From TH5896 sp049578985 (lineage in GTDB: Archaea; Thermoproteota; Nitrososphaeria; Nitrososphaerales; Nitrososphaeraceae): a stretch of 21,255 nt of DNA. Location: NCBI GenBank assembly GCA_049578985.1, contig JBAUMZ010000110.1, forward strand, positions 1 to 21,255. Direction: 5' to 3'. A model generated the notes under the pieces. That model made no database searches. It saw nothing but the letters and a program-made list of their open reading frames with translations, and had not been told where the DNA came from. Of the stretch, positions 1 to 7,740 are shown one piece after another. The position numbers and the translations under genes are program-made. Every line of letters begins with the position of its first letter. The stretch's first letter is position 1.

Positions 1-435
1 TGGATTATCGCATAGCATTTGAAACTGACGTTGTTTGCGGAACGTGTCGGATTGATCTATTTCTTTATATTCATTCCAATGAAACTGATAATGCTCTATC
101 TTTGTCATAAGATAAATTACAAGCCTAATTGTTGATTTCTGACAAAGAATCAACTTTGCTATCCAGTGATTAACGTATTCAGTCTGTGTTGTTAAAGAAG
201 ATTCATCAGTTATAGCTTTTACGATGAACTCTACATCATTAATGGAACTTAGCAACCGGGTTCTCGTTTTATTGCCAACAGATTTTTGCTTTAACTCTTT
301 TATATCCTCTTCAAATATTCCTTCCAAAAGTTTCAGCTCAATAGATATATTTTCTAAGTTGAGTTCAGCAAGGCTTTCCAAACTACTCAATGAGAGATTA
401 TTAAAAAAATCACAAAGTCCAGAGGTATCATGCAT
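1..435 (-). CDS. Unknown protein, C-terminus beyond the left edge (partial)
   Basis: The minus strand is open from an ATG at 435 to the window edge (145 codons, no stop). The product begins MHDTSGLCDFF and continues as a mostly helical, charged and leucine-rich chain with no motif I recognise. The start is supported by a TATA-like box (positions 457-468, minus strand) about 27 bp upstream, the spacing expected for leaderless archaeal transcription. The plus strand also has a 79-codon frame (224-463) here, but its Ser/Phe-rich product looks like an antisense shadow. Function unknown. Confidence is moderate that this is a real gene and nil on its role. Confidence 0.6.
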   Translation of the reverse strand, partial: MHDTSGLCDFFNNLSLSSLESLAELNLENISIELKLLEGIFEEDIKELKQKSVGNKTRTRLLSSINDVEFIVKAITDESSLTTQTEYVNHWIAKLILCQKSTIRLVIYLMTKIEHYQFHWNEYKEIDQSDTFRKQRQFQMLCDNP

Positions 436-456
436 AAGGAATTCAATTCAACACAT

Positions 457-468
457 CATATAAAAATC
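457..468 (-). promoter_or_regulatory. TATA box of the partial gene at the left edge
   Basis: Read on the minus strand the site is GATTTTTATATG, an archaeal TATA-like element centred about 27 bp before the ATG at 435. This implies a transcript beginning at or very near the start codon. Confidence 0.5.
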
Positions 469-543
469 AAGGTAAATAATGGGATGATACCAAGGCTCTC
501 TAAGTGAATCTAAGCTCAATTGACTCAAGGATGGCTAGAAATC

Positions 544-780
544 TCAGCACTTCCTTTTCTCATGGTATTTTTGCATCAGGCGAGAGAGTGTTGAGAGTTT
601 CCGAGATAGGAAAGAGCTATCATTGATACCTCCATTATCATCCTTTCGCCAAGAAAATGGCCTAACACTTGACAAAGAAACAATCCCTAACCCTTCTGAT
701 CTTCCACTAGGAGAATCAAATAGTAGTTCATTAACAGTCTCTTTATTTTGCATTCTAACATCAAATGTATCTATCACCAC
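544..780 (-). CDS. Small unknown protein downstream of the winged-helix gene
   Basis: A 78-codon frame starting with GTG (780; a second GTG follows directly) and lying only 4 bp after the stop of the winged-helix gene at 785. A G-rich stretch immediately before the start could serve as a ribosome binding site, so the two would be co-transcribed and translationally coupled. The product is polar, Ser-rich in the middle (near GRSEGLGIVSLSS) and ends in a basic helix-like tail. I recognise no domain. It could instead be a chance frame or a frameshifted remnant of the upstream protein. Confidence 0.4.
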   Translation of the reverse strand: MVIDTFDVRMQNKETVNELLFDSPSGRSEGLGIVSLSSVRPFSWRKDDNGGINDSSFLSRKLSTLSRLMQKYHEKRKC

Positions 781-784
781 ACCC

Positions 785-1117
785 CTATGGCATACATGCG
801 TACATGTCTACTTTTCTCTCGAATATGAACCCATTCTGTTGAGCTTTTTTGATATACTTAGGGACTTCTTCTTCTGTAAATTTACCAGTATTAACTAACT
901 CGTCAATCAAATTTTCCTTCTTAACGTCATACATCTCATCGCCTGCGAGTACACTAAAAATATCAACAAAATAGCGGTCTTCAATTGGACATTCAATTTC
1001 ATTATCCAATTCTTTTTGAGCTAGAAAACTAGACGACTCTTCTGTAACTTCAAGACTTTCTCTGGTAGTTTCATACGACACACACATATGACACACACAG
1101 ACACTACTAATCAGCAT
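785..1117 (-). CDS. Small winged-helix protein resembling the MCM C-terminal domain
   Basis: About 110 residues. The first part is a GT-rich, poorly conserved-looking leader and an acidic segment. The last ~60 residues (from VDIFSVLAGDE through ENLIDELVNTGKFTEEEV and YIKKAQQNGFIFER) read as a compact winged-helix fold. The pattern LIxELVxTGKFTEEExxxYIxxAxxxGxIxE matches what I know of the C-terminal winged helix of archaeal MCM helicase, here standing alone without the AAA+ part. ATG at 1117 is chosen; TTG 1120 and ATG 1087 are alternatives. A TATA element (1165-1155, minus) lies about 43 bp upstream. It sits divergently from the XPD-like helicase gene, sharing a 94-bp promoter region. A role in DNA binding or replication/repair is inference. 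Confidence 0.6.
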   Translation of the reverse strand: MLISSVCVCHMCVSYETTRESLEVTEESSSFLAQKELDNEIECPIEDRYFVDIFSVLAGDEMYDVKKENLIDELVNTGKFTEEEVPKYIKKAQQNGFIFERKVDMYACMP

Positions 1118-1154
1118 CAAGAAGTTTTTTGCGTTGCCGATTAATTGCGCATTT

Positions 1155-1182
1155 ACTTTTATAGTATCCCTAACACTATAGC
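1155..1182. promoter_or_regulatory. Divergent promoter between the winged-helix gene and the helicase gene
   Basis: The minus strand reads ACTATAAAAGT (1165-1155), a good archaeal TATA box for the leftward gene. The plus strand reads TTTTATAGT in the same place and has a second box-like CACTATAGC at 1174-1182. The latter would place the helicase transcript start just before its ATG at 1212. Confidence 0.45.
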
Positions 1183-1211
1183 TTACAGGACAAAATTACT
1201 GGCGCTAAAGT

Positions 1212-3254
1212 ATGAGTAGTAAAACACAATCAATGAATGTCTCTGAACTGACAAGAAATTTCCCCTTCTCGCAGAGAAGGAATAAGCAAGACTATGTTCT
1301 AAATGAAATCTGTGGAGCTTTTAATTCGGGTTACAAATACATAATTCTTGAGGCACCAACTGGATTTGGAAAGAGTCCTGTAGCTGTATCGCTTGCACTT
1401 ACTCTAGGATCAAGCTATATATGTACTTCTACAAAGGATCTACAAACTCAATATGCTAGAGACTTTCCATTTCTAAAGACAGCTAAGGGGAAGAGTAACT
1501 TTTCTTGTTTAGTCAAAGAGGACTTTATAAAAAGTGGTAATTATAGATGTAAAACCTGTGTTTCTCCCATGGTAGCAAGTCAGCAAAGAGCAACAATAGT
1601 AAATAATGAATGTAAGCATACTACAGCTGAATATGGTCCTTGCATGACCGACGAGACATTTTCAGAGAGTGGCTGCAGATATAGAACATTTCTGAAAGAC
1701 TATGTGGTAAACAATAAAGGAACGAGAAATGAATCTGTATTTATTCCATTAGAAACTGTTAAGAGATATCAAAAAGAATACTCTGAGTGGCTTCACCTAA
1801 AGAATCTTAATGCACCAGATGATTTTTCTTCTACTTCTGGCTTAGAGTGGCGAGCATGTCCATATTTTGATCAGCTTAATGTGGCATTAAATGCAAGTCA
1901 TTCAATATTCAACTACTCTAATTTCTTGGCACTACTTCCAAATAAAAAAAGTCTACTCTCAAGAGAATTGCTTGTACTGGATGAAGGGCATTTACTTGAG
2001 ACTGAACTAGTCAGGTATAGAGGATTAGTAATCTCAAAGAGGAGATGGAGAAGATACATATCAGATTTAAAGCTCATTGATTTCGGATTTGATGATATTA
2101 GAAGATGGATTGATTTTTTGATTGAGATCGAAACAAAGATGCTTAATTTACTTGGTAATAGTCATGAAGTTGAATCATTGGCGATTGAACGTAAGATTAA
2201 GTATGGTTATTCCTCTTCTGCTGCAGCTGACCGAAATAATAAACAAGACGACAATAAGAGGAAAAGAGTGGTATCGGCATCTGATTTATTCAATAGTGAC
2301 GAACGAATATCTAATCAATATGAAGATATTTCGTTTAGCGAAGGTAATAGCAACAGGAGAATAGCTGACGAGGTTGCTGCTGATGTCATTAGAGACACCG
2401 AGAGATTAACCCGTACGATAAATAATATCATATCAGACCCAGATAATTGGATAGTCTCAGATATAATCAAAGAGAGCTATGAAGTAGTAAGAGTTGAATT
2501 CAAGCCACTAGATGTTTCAAAATATTGTAAGGCTGTTTTTGATAGATGCAAGAAGACACTCATAATGAGTGCTACAATACTAAATAATAAAGCGTTCTGT
2601 AGAAATGTTGGAATCTCTTCTGATAGTGGCAAAGAAGAAGAAGTAAAATTCATACAAGTTCCATCAGACTTTCCAATTGAAAATAGACAGATATATCCGT
2701 TAAATGTAGCTTATCTGAATTATAATAGCCTACAACAACACGACATTATAACATCGATTACCAAGGCGATTGATAATTTAATGACGATACACAGTAAACA
2801 TAAAGGAATAATCCACACTACATCCTATGAGCAGCTTAACTTTATCATGGGCAATATCTCTAAAAGTAATGCAAGAAGACTTATTCTAACAGACCCAGAG
2901 ATACAGAGGGATGAAGTAATTCAAGAACATATTCACTCTAAGAAACCTACGGTCTTAATATCTCCATCTTTGCATACAGGAATAGACCTAAAAGAGGATC
3001 TATCTAGATTTCAAATAATAACCAAAGTTCCATATCCTAATAAGAGCGATAGATGGATAAATGCGAAAAGAGAAAAGGACGCAGAATGGTATTATTGGCA
3101 GACAGGATTAAAGCTCGTTCAAGCTTATGGTAGATCAATAAGGTCCAAAGATGATTGGGCTAGGACTTATATCTTAGACTCAGCATTTCAGTATTTTCTT
3201 AGAAGGAACAGGAGTATATTACCTGATTGGTTCCTTAAAGCAATTAGGACCTAA
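1212..3254 (+). CDS. XPD/Rad3-family superfamily 2 DNA helicase with Fe-S cluster
   Basis: 680 residues, slightly longer than archaeal XPD. Visible motifs are Walker A APTGFGKS (residues 48-55, Lys54), motif Ia region TSTKDLQTQY (72-81), Walker B DEGH (257-260), MSATIL in the middle, and motif VI QAYGRSIRSKDDW (637-649). Cys99, Cys113 and Cys116 have the 13- and 2-residue spacing of the first three Fe-S ligands of XPD; Cys134, Cys144 or Cys155 could be the fourth. The family unwinds DNA 5' to 3' with ATP in nucleotide excision repair and related processes. DinG-like proteins are the alternative, but the GRSIRS motif and cysteine spacing favour XPD/Rad3. About 170 residues (roughly 265-430), including a charged stretch near 340-360, separate motif II from MSATIL, where the Arch domain normally lies. 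Confidence 0.9.
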   Translation: MSSKTQSMNVSELTRNFPFSQRRNKQDYVLNEICGAFNSGYKYIILEAPTGFGKSPVAVSLALTLGSSYICTSTKDLQTQYARDFPFLKTAKGKSNFSCLVKEDFIKSGNYRCKTCVSPMVASQQRATIVNNECKHTTAEYGPCMTDETFSESGCRYRTFLKDYVVNNKGTRNESVFIPLETVKRYQKEYSEWLHLKNLNAPDDFSSTSGLEWRACPYFDQLNVALNASHSIFNYSNFLALLPNKKSLLSRELLVLDEGHLLETELVRYRGLVISKRRWRRYISDLKLIDFGFDDIRRWIDFLIEIETKMLNLLGNSHEVESLAIERKIKYGYSSSAAADRNNKQDDNKRKRVVSASDLFNSDERISNQYEDISFSEGNSNRRIADEVAADVIRDTERLTRTINNIISDPDNWIVSDIIKESYEVVRVEFKPLDVSKYCKAVFDRCKKTLIMSATILNNKAFCRNVGISSDSGKEEEVKFIQVPSDFPIENRQIYPLNVAYLNYNSLQQHDIITSITKAIDNLMTIHSKHKGIIHTTSYEQLNFIMGNISKSNARRLILTDPEIQRDEVIQEHIHSKKPTVLISPSLHTGIDLKEDLSRFQIITKVPYPNKSDRWINAKREKDAEWYYWQTGLKLVQAYGRSIRSKDDWARTYILDSAFQYFLRRNRSILPDWFLKAIRT

Positions 3255-3311
3255 CGCAGTTAAGATTTTGCTTAAAAATTACAATCTGGATCAGGCATAG
3301 AACTTCTAGTT

Positions 3312-3352
3312 TTGCCGACGGCAAGCCAGATCAAAATAGAACATTTAAAAAC
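3312..3352 (+). promoter_or_regulatory. Small hairpin and TATA box upstream of the Cys-rich gene
   Basis: TTGCC-GAC-GGCAA (3312-3324) can form a short hairpin after the helicase stop. CATTTAAAAACT (about 3342-3353) is TATA-like, centred some 28 bp before the ATG at 3376, fitting a leaderless transcript. Confidence 0.35.
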
Positions 3353-3375
3353 TAAGCTAGATTGATTAACCACAG

Positions 3376-3720
3376 ATGGTCCGTGTAACCGACTGGAATT
3401 GTGCAAACTGCAAGTGCACTGACGGTTTATATCAAATGTCATCAGGTACGCAACTTGAATGTAAATGCAATTGTCATGAAGGAATAGGCATCTTTGTGAC
3501 CAATGATGTTCCTACTGGCAGTCTAGCCATCAGCCGACCAGACCTCTTAGAGATCTGGCCAACTTGCTCAACATGTGCTTGTTGGATAAAAGCCAAGAAC
3601 TTTGAATCAGTAATTGGATGCAATTGTGTATGTCATAAAGCATATGGAAACGTCACTGTATGTCATAGCGCTGTCGGCAAAGATTCAAGGCCATTCTTGG
3701 GAATATCATATCCAGATTGA
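3376..3720 (+). CDS. Small protein with two tandem cysteine-rich metal-binding-like modules
   Basis: 114 residues with 13 cysteines. The layout is duplicated: CANCKC (9-14) then CKCNCH (29-34), and CSTCAC (64-69) then CNCVCH (82-87), so each unit is CxxCxC-x(12-14)-CxCxCH, offset by about 55 residues. An extra CH pair lies at 96-97. Six Cys and one His per unit suggest two Zn or Fe-S binding modules; which metal is unknown. There is no signal peptide or membrane segment, so the protein is probably cytoplasmic. It lies between the XPD-like helicase (same strand, 121 bp upstream) and the convergent RadA gene. I recognise no named family, and DNA or RNA binding would be a guess. Confidence 0.7.
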   Translation: MVRVTDWNCANCKCTDGLYQMSSGTQLECKCNCHEGIGIFVTNDVPTGSLAISRPDLLEIWPTCSTCACWIKAKNFESVIGCNCVCHKAYGNVTVCHSAVGKDSRPFLGISYPD

Positions 3721-3810
3721 ATATTATGAGGCATCGCTAAGTCCCTCATTTTGTAGATCAATGTAATTGGACACATTGTGAATAAGCACTAAATGTGTTA
3801 GTGGTAGTAC

Positions 3811-4986
3811 TCAACTATCTACGGTATCTTGTTTGCTCGCAAACGCTCTCTCAACTCTCATTTGCTTGCCAAGCCTATTCCTGGATGGAGGCTTTTCTTC
3901 TACGTCACCTATTCCTTTCTCATTAACTGTAAACCGTATATCAGAATATGGATGGTATGGAGAATCGATCATCTTGGCTATTCTATTCTCACCCGACTTT
4001 CGGAGGTAAATTCTATAAGTTGAAGTATGAGCCAAAATATTTCCACCAGCTGCCTTTGTTGGATCTCCAAAGAAAGTGTCAGGGGAGGATTGTACTTGAT
4101 TAGTAATTACAATTACTATATTAAACATTTCAGCAAGTCTTATTAGTTTATGTAGAATAGAATTGAGCCTTTGTTGTCTATCAGCAAGAGTTCCTCGACC
4201 AGGATATTCAGCTCGGTGGAGAGAGATGATACTATCTATTATTACCAGTCTGGCGTTAAACCCCTTTATGTATCTGGCAAGATCTTTGATAATAAGTTCG
4301 AAGTGAGAGCTATTATATACTTTGCAGATCGCAACATTCTTCAAAATCTCTGAAATTTCAAATCCCCTTGACTCAGCAATCTGACTTAATCTTTCAGGCC
4401 TGAATGTTCCTTCTGTATCGATATAGATTACACCTCCATCAAGGCCACCTTCACTTACAGGTTGTTTCGCCATAGCGCAGAGAGTAAAGCATATCTGAGA
4501 TTTGCCTGAGCCAAATTCCCCATAAAATTCTGTGACAGCTTGTGTTTCGACTCCTCCAAGCAACAGCTCATCCAGTGATTTAGATCCTGTTGAACATTTC
4601 AGCATAGACTTTCTTTTTTCAAGAGCAGAGTCAGCAGTTACAAATTCCTTTTCCAAGATATTCGATCTTCTTAACAGCCTCTGTGCGTCCATGATATACG
4701 TAGCAGCAGTCTCTTTGGAGCACTCTATTTCCAATGCTAATTGTTCAGCGCTCATTACTGCCAGCTCCATCACTGACCTAATTCCTGCCTCTTTGAGCTT
4801 CTTTGCAGTAGTTGGACCCACTCCATCAATATCCTGTATTTCAAGGTCTGTAGCATGAACAGCCGTATTTTCATTAGTACCGTATTTAGTCACATTACTA
4901 TCTTCATGTTTAGAGAGCTCTATAGTGGGATCCGCATCGATATCGATATCAGTATCAGCATTAATTTTTCCTTTTCTTTTGGACAT
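3811..4986 (-). CDS. radA: RadA, archaeal Rad51/RecA-type recombinase
   Basis: 391 residues. The N-terminal ~45 residues are an acidic, low-complexity extension. A helix-hairpin-helix domain follows (about 46-110, IDGVGPTTAKKLKEAG). The ATPase core has Walker A GEFGSGKS (156-163), YIDTEGTFRPER (188-199), Walker B LVIID (247-251), YPGRGTLADRQQRL (261-274), and TNQVQSSPD with GDPTKAAGGNILAH (295-320). This is the standard archaeal RadA architecture. It polymerises on single-stranded DNA and performs ATP-dependent strand exchange in homologous recombination. The family normally has Thr after the Walker A Lys; here it is Ser, a conservative change. A C-terminal basic tail of about 25 residues is extra. 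A TATA box at 5025-5015 supports the ATG start. The gene converges on the Cys-rich protein. Confidence 0.96.
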   Translation of the reverse strand: MSKRKGKINADTDIDIDADPTIELSKHEDSNVTKYGTNENTAVHATDLEIQDIDGVGPTTAKKLKEAGIRSVMELAVMSAEQLALEIECSKETAATYIMDAQRLLRRSNILEKEFVTADSALEKRKSMLKCSTGSKSLDELLLGGVETQAVTEFYGEFGSGKSQICFTLCAMAKQPVSEGGLDGGVIYIDTEGTFRPERLSQIAESRGFEISEILKNVAICKVYNSSHFELIIKDLARYIKGFNARLVIIDSIISLHRAEYPGRGTLADRQQRLNSILHKLIRLAEMFNIVIVITNQVQSSPDTFFGDPTKAAGGNILAHTSTYRIYLRKSGENRIAKMIDSPYHPYSDIRFTVNEKGIGDVEEKPPSRNRLGKQMRVERAFASKQDTVDS

Positions 4987-5014
4987 CTAACAACGGTATT
5001 ACTACGAGGTCGAT

Positions 5015-5025
5015 AGTATATAAAG
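5015..5025 (-). promoter_or_regulatory. TATA box of radA
   Basis: CTTTATATACT on the minus strand matches the archaeal TATA consensus and is centred about 34 bp before the radA ATG (4986), giving a very short or absent 5' leader. Confidence 0.65.
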
Positions 5026-5074
5026 CTCACATACATACTCTGTAGGTCATGATACATATATAGTAACAGTCATA

Positions 5075-6127
5075 TCAAATATCTCTAAACATATCTCCGA
5101 GGGTTTTGGAAGGATATTCTTGTCTTTCACTTCTAATGATAGAATTTCCTGAACCTGTAGACTCACCATCTTTGCCCTGACTCACAGAGGCACTACGACC
5201 GTCATCATCATTTTTATCATTATTCCGTTCATTGTTACTATCCTTATCCTTATCCATTCCTCTGCCTTTATTCCTTTTCAGTTTCTTGCTATATACTCGG
5301 TATAATACTCGTTGCCCATCTTTCCAAGTGATACAATATTTGGCCTCTTTACAATTAGGGGAGTCAGTAGCAAAATGGCACATGGTAACCATCCACCTGT
5401 CAATATCAGGGATGAGGATCTGTTCATATCCACCAGGCAAAGCTGAACCTGCTTCGTCTACAATTCTTTGAAGCCTCTCCTGTGTTCTGGCAAGTGATGT
5501 TGCAAGTCTAATAACACCCTCAAAATCGTCTATATATCTGTAGACTGGATTTTCAGAACAAGCTACGGTCACACTACAAGTATTGGTAGGATAGATGCTC
5601 AGTACAATGCGTAGATTGCTAAAATTAAATGGCCGTAACTTTATTCCTTTATTCTTAGGATCGATCGGGTATTTCCGGCTTTCCGACAATATGGTATAGA
5701 TGTCTTGAGTTTCAAATTTTAGATGAAAATTGTGCAGACCATTGTTTTCTTTTGGTAATGAATCAATAGCCTCGAATAGGTTATTTACTGGACAATCATC
5801 ATCGTCATCATCATCCGCACCATGACATGAGCGGCAAGTATGACAATAAGGCCGTTGCTCATTTGAACGATCAAAAGCTGCTGCTTTATTATGCTTCCCA
5901 AACCTTATTCCTTTTAGAACATAGAAAGCTACCTTAGAATTGTAGCACAGTTCCACCACTCCATTTCTTATTAGGTCCGAAATCTTGTTGCGAAATGTGC
6001 CATGCATCATACGGTAGATCTTACCGTCAACCACAAAGTACTCAAAATCCTTGTAGCATACTGGTTTTCCTTCTACTTTGTTAAGGTATTCAAAATGCTT
6101 AAGAAACGCATCATCTAACTTGCTCAC
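5075..6127 (-). CDS. Unknown protein with N-terminal winged-helix-like region and Cys cluster
   Basis: 350 residues from a GTG start, chosen because a strong TATA box (6142-6149, minus strand) lies about 20 bp upstream. Residues 1-80 look like a winged helix (MMHGTFRNKISDLIRNGVVEL, then a wing-like YNSKVAFYVLKGIRFG). CHTCRSCH (95-102), a run of seven Asp (105-111) and Cys112 follow, a possible metal site. Residues 135-280 form a mixed alpha/beta domain containing IPDIDRWMVTMCHF. The last 70 residues are charged, Asn/Asp/Ser-rich and probably disordered. I have seen similar proteins in soil Thaumarchaeota, near integrated elements, but know no function; DNA binding is inference. Confidence 0.75.
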   Translation of the reverse strand: MSKLDDAFLKHFEYLNKVEGKPVCYKDFEYFVVDGKIYRMMHGTFRNKISDLIRNGVVELCYNSKVAFYVLKGIRFGKHNKAAAFDRSNEQRPYCHTCRSCHGADDDDDDDCPVNNLFEAIDSLPKENNGLHNFHLKFETQDIYTILSESRKYPIDPKNKGIKLRPFNFSNLRIVLSIYPTNTCSVTVACSENPVYRYIDDFEGVIRLATSLARTQERLQRIVDEAGSALPGGYEQILIPDIDRWMVTMCHFATDSPNCKEAKYCITWKDGQRVLYRVYSKKLKRNKGRGMDKDKDSNNERNNDKNDDDGRSASVSQGKDGESTGSGNSIIRSERQEYPSKTLGDMFRDI

Positions 6128-6141
6128 TTGATTTCACATCT

Positions 6142-6149
6142 TATATATA
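6142..6149 (-). promoter_or_regulatory. TATA box of the 350-residue protein gene
   Basis: An alternating TATATATA core, followed by AAG on the minus strand, lies about 20 bp before the GTG at 6127. It supports that unusual start and an independent promoter, and argues against the frame at 6124-6462 being the upstream gene of the same transcript. Confidence 0.6.
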
Positions 6150-6487
6150 CTGAAACACACTTGGTGACACATCCAGACAGAGAAGCTAGAGCTGTACTGG
6201 AGCTACGGATAGCACCTAACGTCCACAAGGTATGCCTACTAATATTGTAAATAGCTAGGCTATTTGTACTGTTCCTATCGGTGATGATGATGATAGGATA
6301 ACAAAAACGATTAGAATGATAATAGTAATAATAATGCATGTGTAAATAGAAGAAGTAGTAATGACAGGAGTGACAGTAGTGACAAATAATGACCTCCGTA
6401 TGGTATCGTGTCACTGATTCATTAACAGATCTATGAGTTGCATCCATCGTCAATGGTTCCATTCTGAACTAATTTCCGAATCTTATT
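6150..6487. other. Non-coding, low-complexity intergenic stretch
   Basis: About 340 bp between two minus-strand genes. It is rich in trinucleotide-like runs (GATGATGATGAT near 6283, then ATAATAGTAATAATAATG and GAAGAAGTAGTAATGACAGGAG patterns up to about 6385). A 112-codon minus-strand frame crosses it (6124-6462), but its Tyr/His runs mirror the repeats and it does not look like a protein. Confidence 0.5.
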
Positions 6488-7336
6488 TCAGGAGGTAGAA
6501 TCATTCATTCTATTGGCTGGGGCTGCACTTATTGTGAGATCCAGAATCTTCTTACTTTTGGTGTCAATCTTACCATTCACCCAGACATCACCCATGCCAT
6601 TTGTTATTTTGAAGACATCTTCCATCTGATACCGTAGCTCTTCGAAACGTACGGAATGCGAAAATGTGACAATAGTCTCGGAACACTCTTTGGAACATCT
6701 ATCTTTTAGCTCAGCAACTTCTCCTTCAAGGAGAGCTATTTCCAAGTCTTTTATTTCTAACTCCCTTTGCAATTCTTCTAAGGAGGAACTCTTTTCGTTA
6801 CATCCTGCACAATAATAACTACGTTTATCGGTACCTTCAGGTCTCGATTCTTGCTCCTTTCGTTCATTGGCGCCGTTTTCTGTTGGATTGAATCCAGCAG
6901 AACTGTCCCCACTACTATTAGTACCAAGAACAAGTGATGATTGACCTGTATTGCTCACATTTGCACCTACGGATTCTTTCTGTTGTCTTTTTCTCACTGC
7001 TGCGCTTATCTTTCCCGCCTTTCTCCTAGCGGTATTCTTTGCTTCATCTGGGATGTATTTCATTACGGTATCTTCAGCCCAGATCTTGCCACAGTCCTGT
7101 AGCACCCTCGCATAACAGTTCTCATGGGGCAGCTTTTCTTCATTCCTGAGAATCTTGTAAAGTTTTGGAACGTATGTCTTGGCCAGCTTCTCTCTTCTTG
7201 ACATAAGCTCTCCCAAGACTTGCTCGTAATGGGTGGTCAATTCGTCGTACTCCAGAAGACGAGCAGGCTTCCCTTGTATGTTCTCAGCAAGAGTCCAGAA
7301 AGTATCATTGCATTTCAACCTCTGCGCTGTCATCAC
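6488..7336 (-). CDS. Unknown coiled-coil protein with CxxC motifs
   Basis: 282 residues. Residues 1-110 are helical and conserved-looking (AKTYVPKLYKILRNEEKLP, then WAEDTVMKYIPDEAKNTARRKAG). Residues 115-170 are a Ser/Gly/Asn-rich linker, and CAGC (176-179) opens a coiled coil (184-215) that ends in CSKEC (214-218). The last 60 residues are beta-rich. The start is GTG at 7336 with ATG directly after. It overlaps the end of the zinc-finger gene by 32 bp, or less if TTG 7318 is used. The tight overlap means co-transcription with the two small upstream genes. The N-terminal pattern recurs in proteins of soil Thaumarchaeota that I remember without a known function. A nucleic-acid-associated role is plausible but unproven. 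Confidence 0.72.
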   Translation of the reverse strand: MMTAQRLKCNDTFWTLAENIQGKPARLLEYDELTTHYEQVLGELMSRREKLAKTYVPKLYKILRNEEKLPHENCYARVLQDCGKIWAEDTVMKYIPDEAKNTARRKAGKISAAVRKRQQKESVGANVSNTGQSSLVLGTNSSGDSSAGFNPTENGANERKEQESRPEGTDKRSYYCAGCNEKSSSLEELQRELEIKDLEIALLEGEVAELKDRCSKECSETIVTFSHSVRFEELRYQMEDVFKITNGMGDVWVNGKIDTKSKKILDLTISAAPANRMNDSTS

Positions 7337-7511
7337 CTCTGCTACAGAATTTTGGCTTGCAAGTTCTGCATAAAAATAATTGAATTCTATGATTTGGTCC
7401 CACCTTCAATGTGATCTTGATCATAGCTTCTGCGTTGCATCCATCAGCTTCGCAGATTCCATTACTTGGGTAATCCTTCAGCTTGTCAGTGGTCCCTATT
7501 ACCTTTGCCAT
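7305..7511 (-). CDS. Small C2C2 zinc-finger-like protein
   Basis: 68 residues from an ATG at 7511. Cys20 and Cys25 (CEADGC) pair with Cys48 and Cys51 (CRTC) to form a likely treble-clef or zinc-ribbon-like site, and Cys56 is extra. Between them is a beta-hairpin-like segment (MIKITLKVGPNHRIQLFL). The gene starts 6 bp after the stop of the ribbon-helix-helix gene and overlaps the next gene by 32 bp, so the three form an operon read from the promoter near 7710. It is not a PIN or RelE-like toxin, so the pair is not an obvious toxin-antitoxin set. Confidence 0.65.
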   Translation of the reverse strand: MAKVIGTTDKLKDYPSNGICEADGCNAEAMIKITLKVGPNHRIQLFLCRTCKPKFCSRGDDSAEVEMQ

Positions 7512-7517
7512 TCCTGC

Positions 7518-7682
7518 TCACACATTACCTTTTTCAAGAAGCTGTGATCTTCTGTATTCCGGACCAGTAGTCTTCAATCTTATCAACTTCGAAATAATCT
7601 GATCGTACGTCTCACCCTTTAGTCCTAATCCCTTTAGAGCATTTCTTGTCTCTTTTTTAATAATGATGGTGGTATCATCCAT
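7518..7682 (-). CDS. Short ribbon-helix-helix / VapB-like DNA-binding protein
   Basis: 54 residues. The reading frame runs from ATG 7682 to TGA 7520-7518. The product has a strand TTIIIKK, a first helix ETRNALKGLG, then LKGETYDQIISKLIRLK. The strand-helix-helix shape and the GETYDxIIxKLI phrase are typical of archaeal VapB/CopG-type antitoxins and repressors. A TATA box (7705-7714) is centred about 27 bp upstream, so translation should be leaderless. It is the first gene of the minus-strand operon, with 6 bp to the zinc-finger gene. No recognisable toxin gene is adjacent, so a stand-alone autorepressor role is as likely as an antitoxin role. Confidence 0.72.
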   Translation of the reverse strand: MDDTTIIIKKETRNALKGLGLKGETYDQIISKLIRLKTTGPEYRRSQLLEKGNV

Positions 7683-7696
7683 AGAAACTATTAGGC

Positions 7697-7740
7697 ACGT
7701 ATAATCTATATATACGTCGGAATATACTTGATTTATACGT
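7697..7740. promoter_or_regulatory. Divergent promoter with inverted-repeat operator
   Basis: ACGTATA (7697-7703) and TATACGT (7711-7717) form a perfect inverted repeat with a 7-nt spacer that overlaps the TATA box. A third TATACGT (7734-7740) follows 23 bp on, about two helical turns. The site lies between the ribbon-helix-helix gene (-) and the winged-helix regulator gene (+). Binding of one or both products here would shut both promoters; this is inference from position and symmetry. Confidence 0.6.

Noticed and set aside
6124..6462. 112-codon minus-strand frame touching the GTG of the 350-residue protein
   Set aside because: The product is Tyr/His low complexity mirroring DNA repeats, and the downstream gene has its own TATA box inside this frame.
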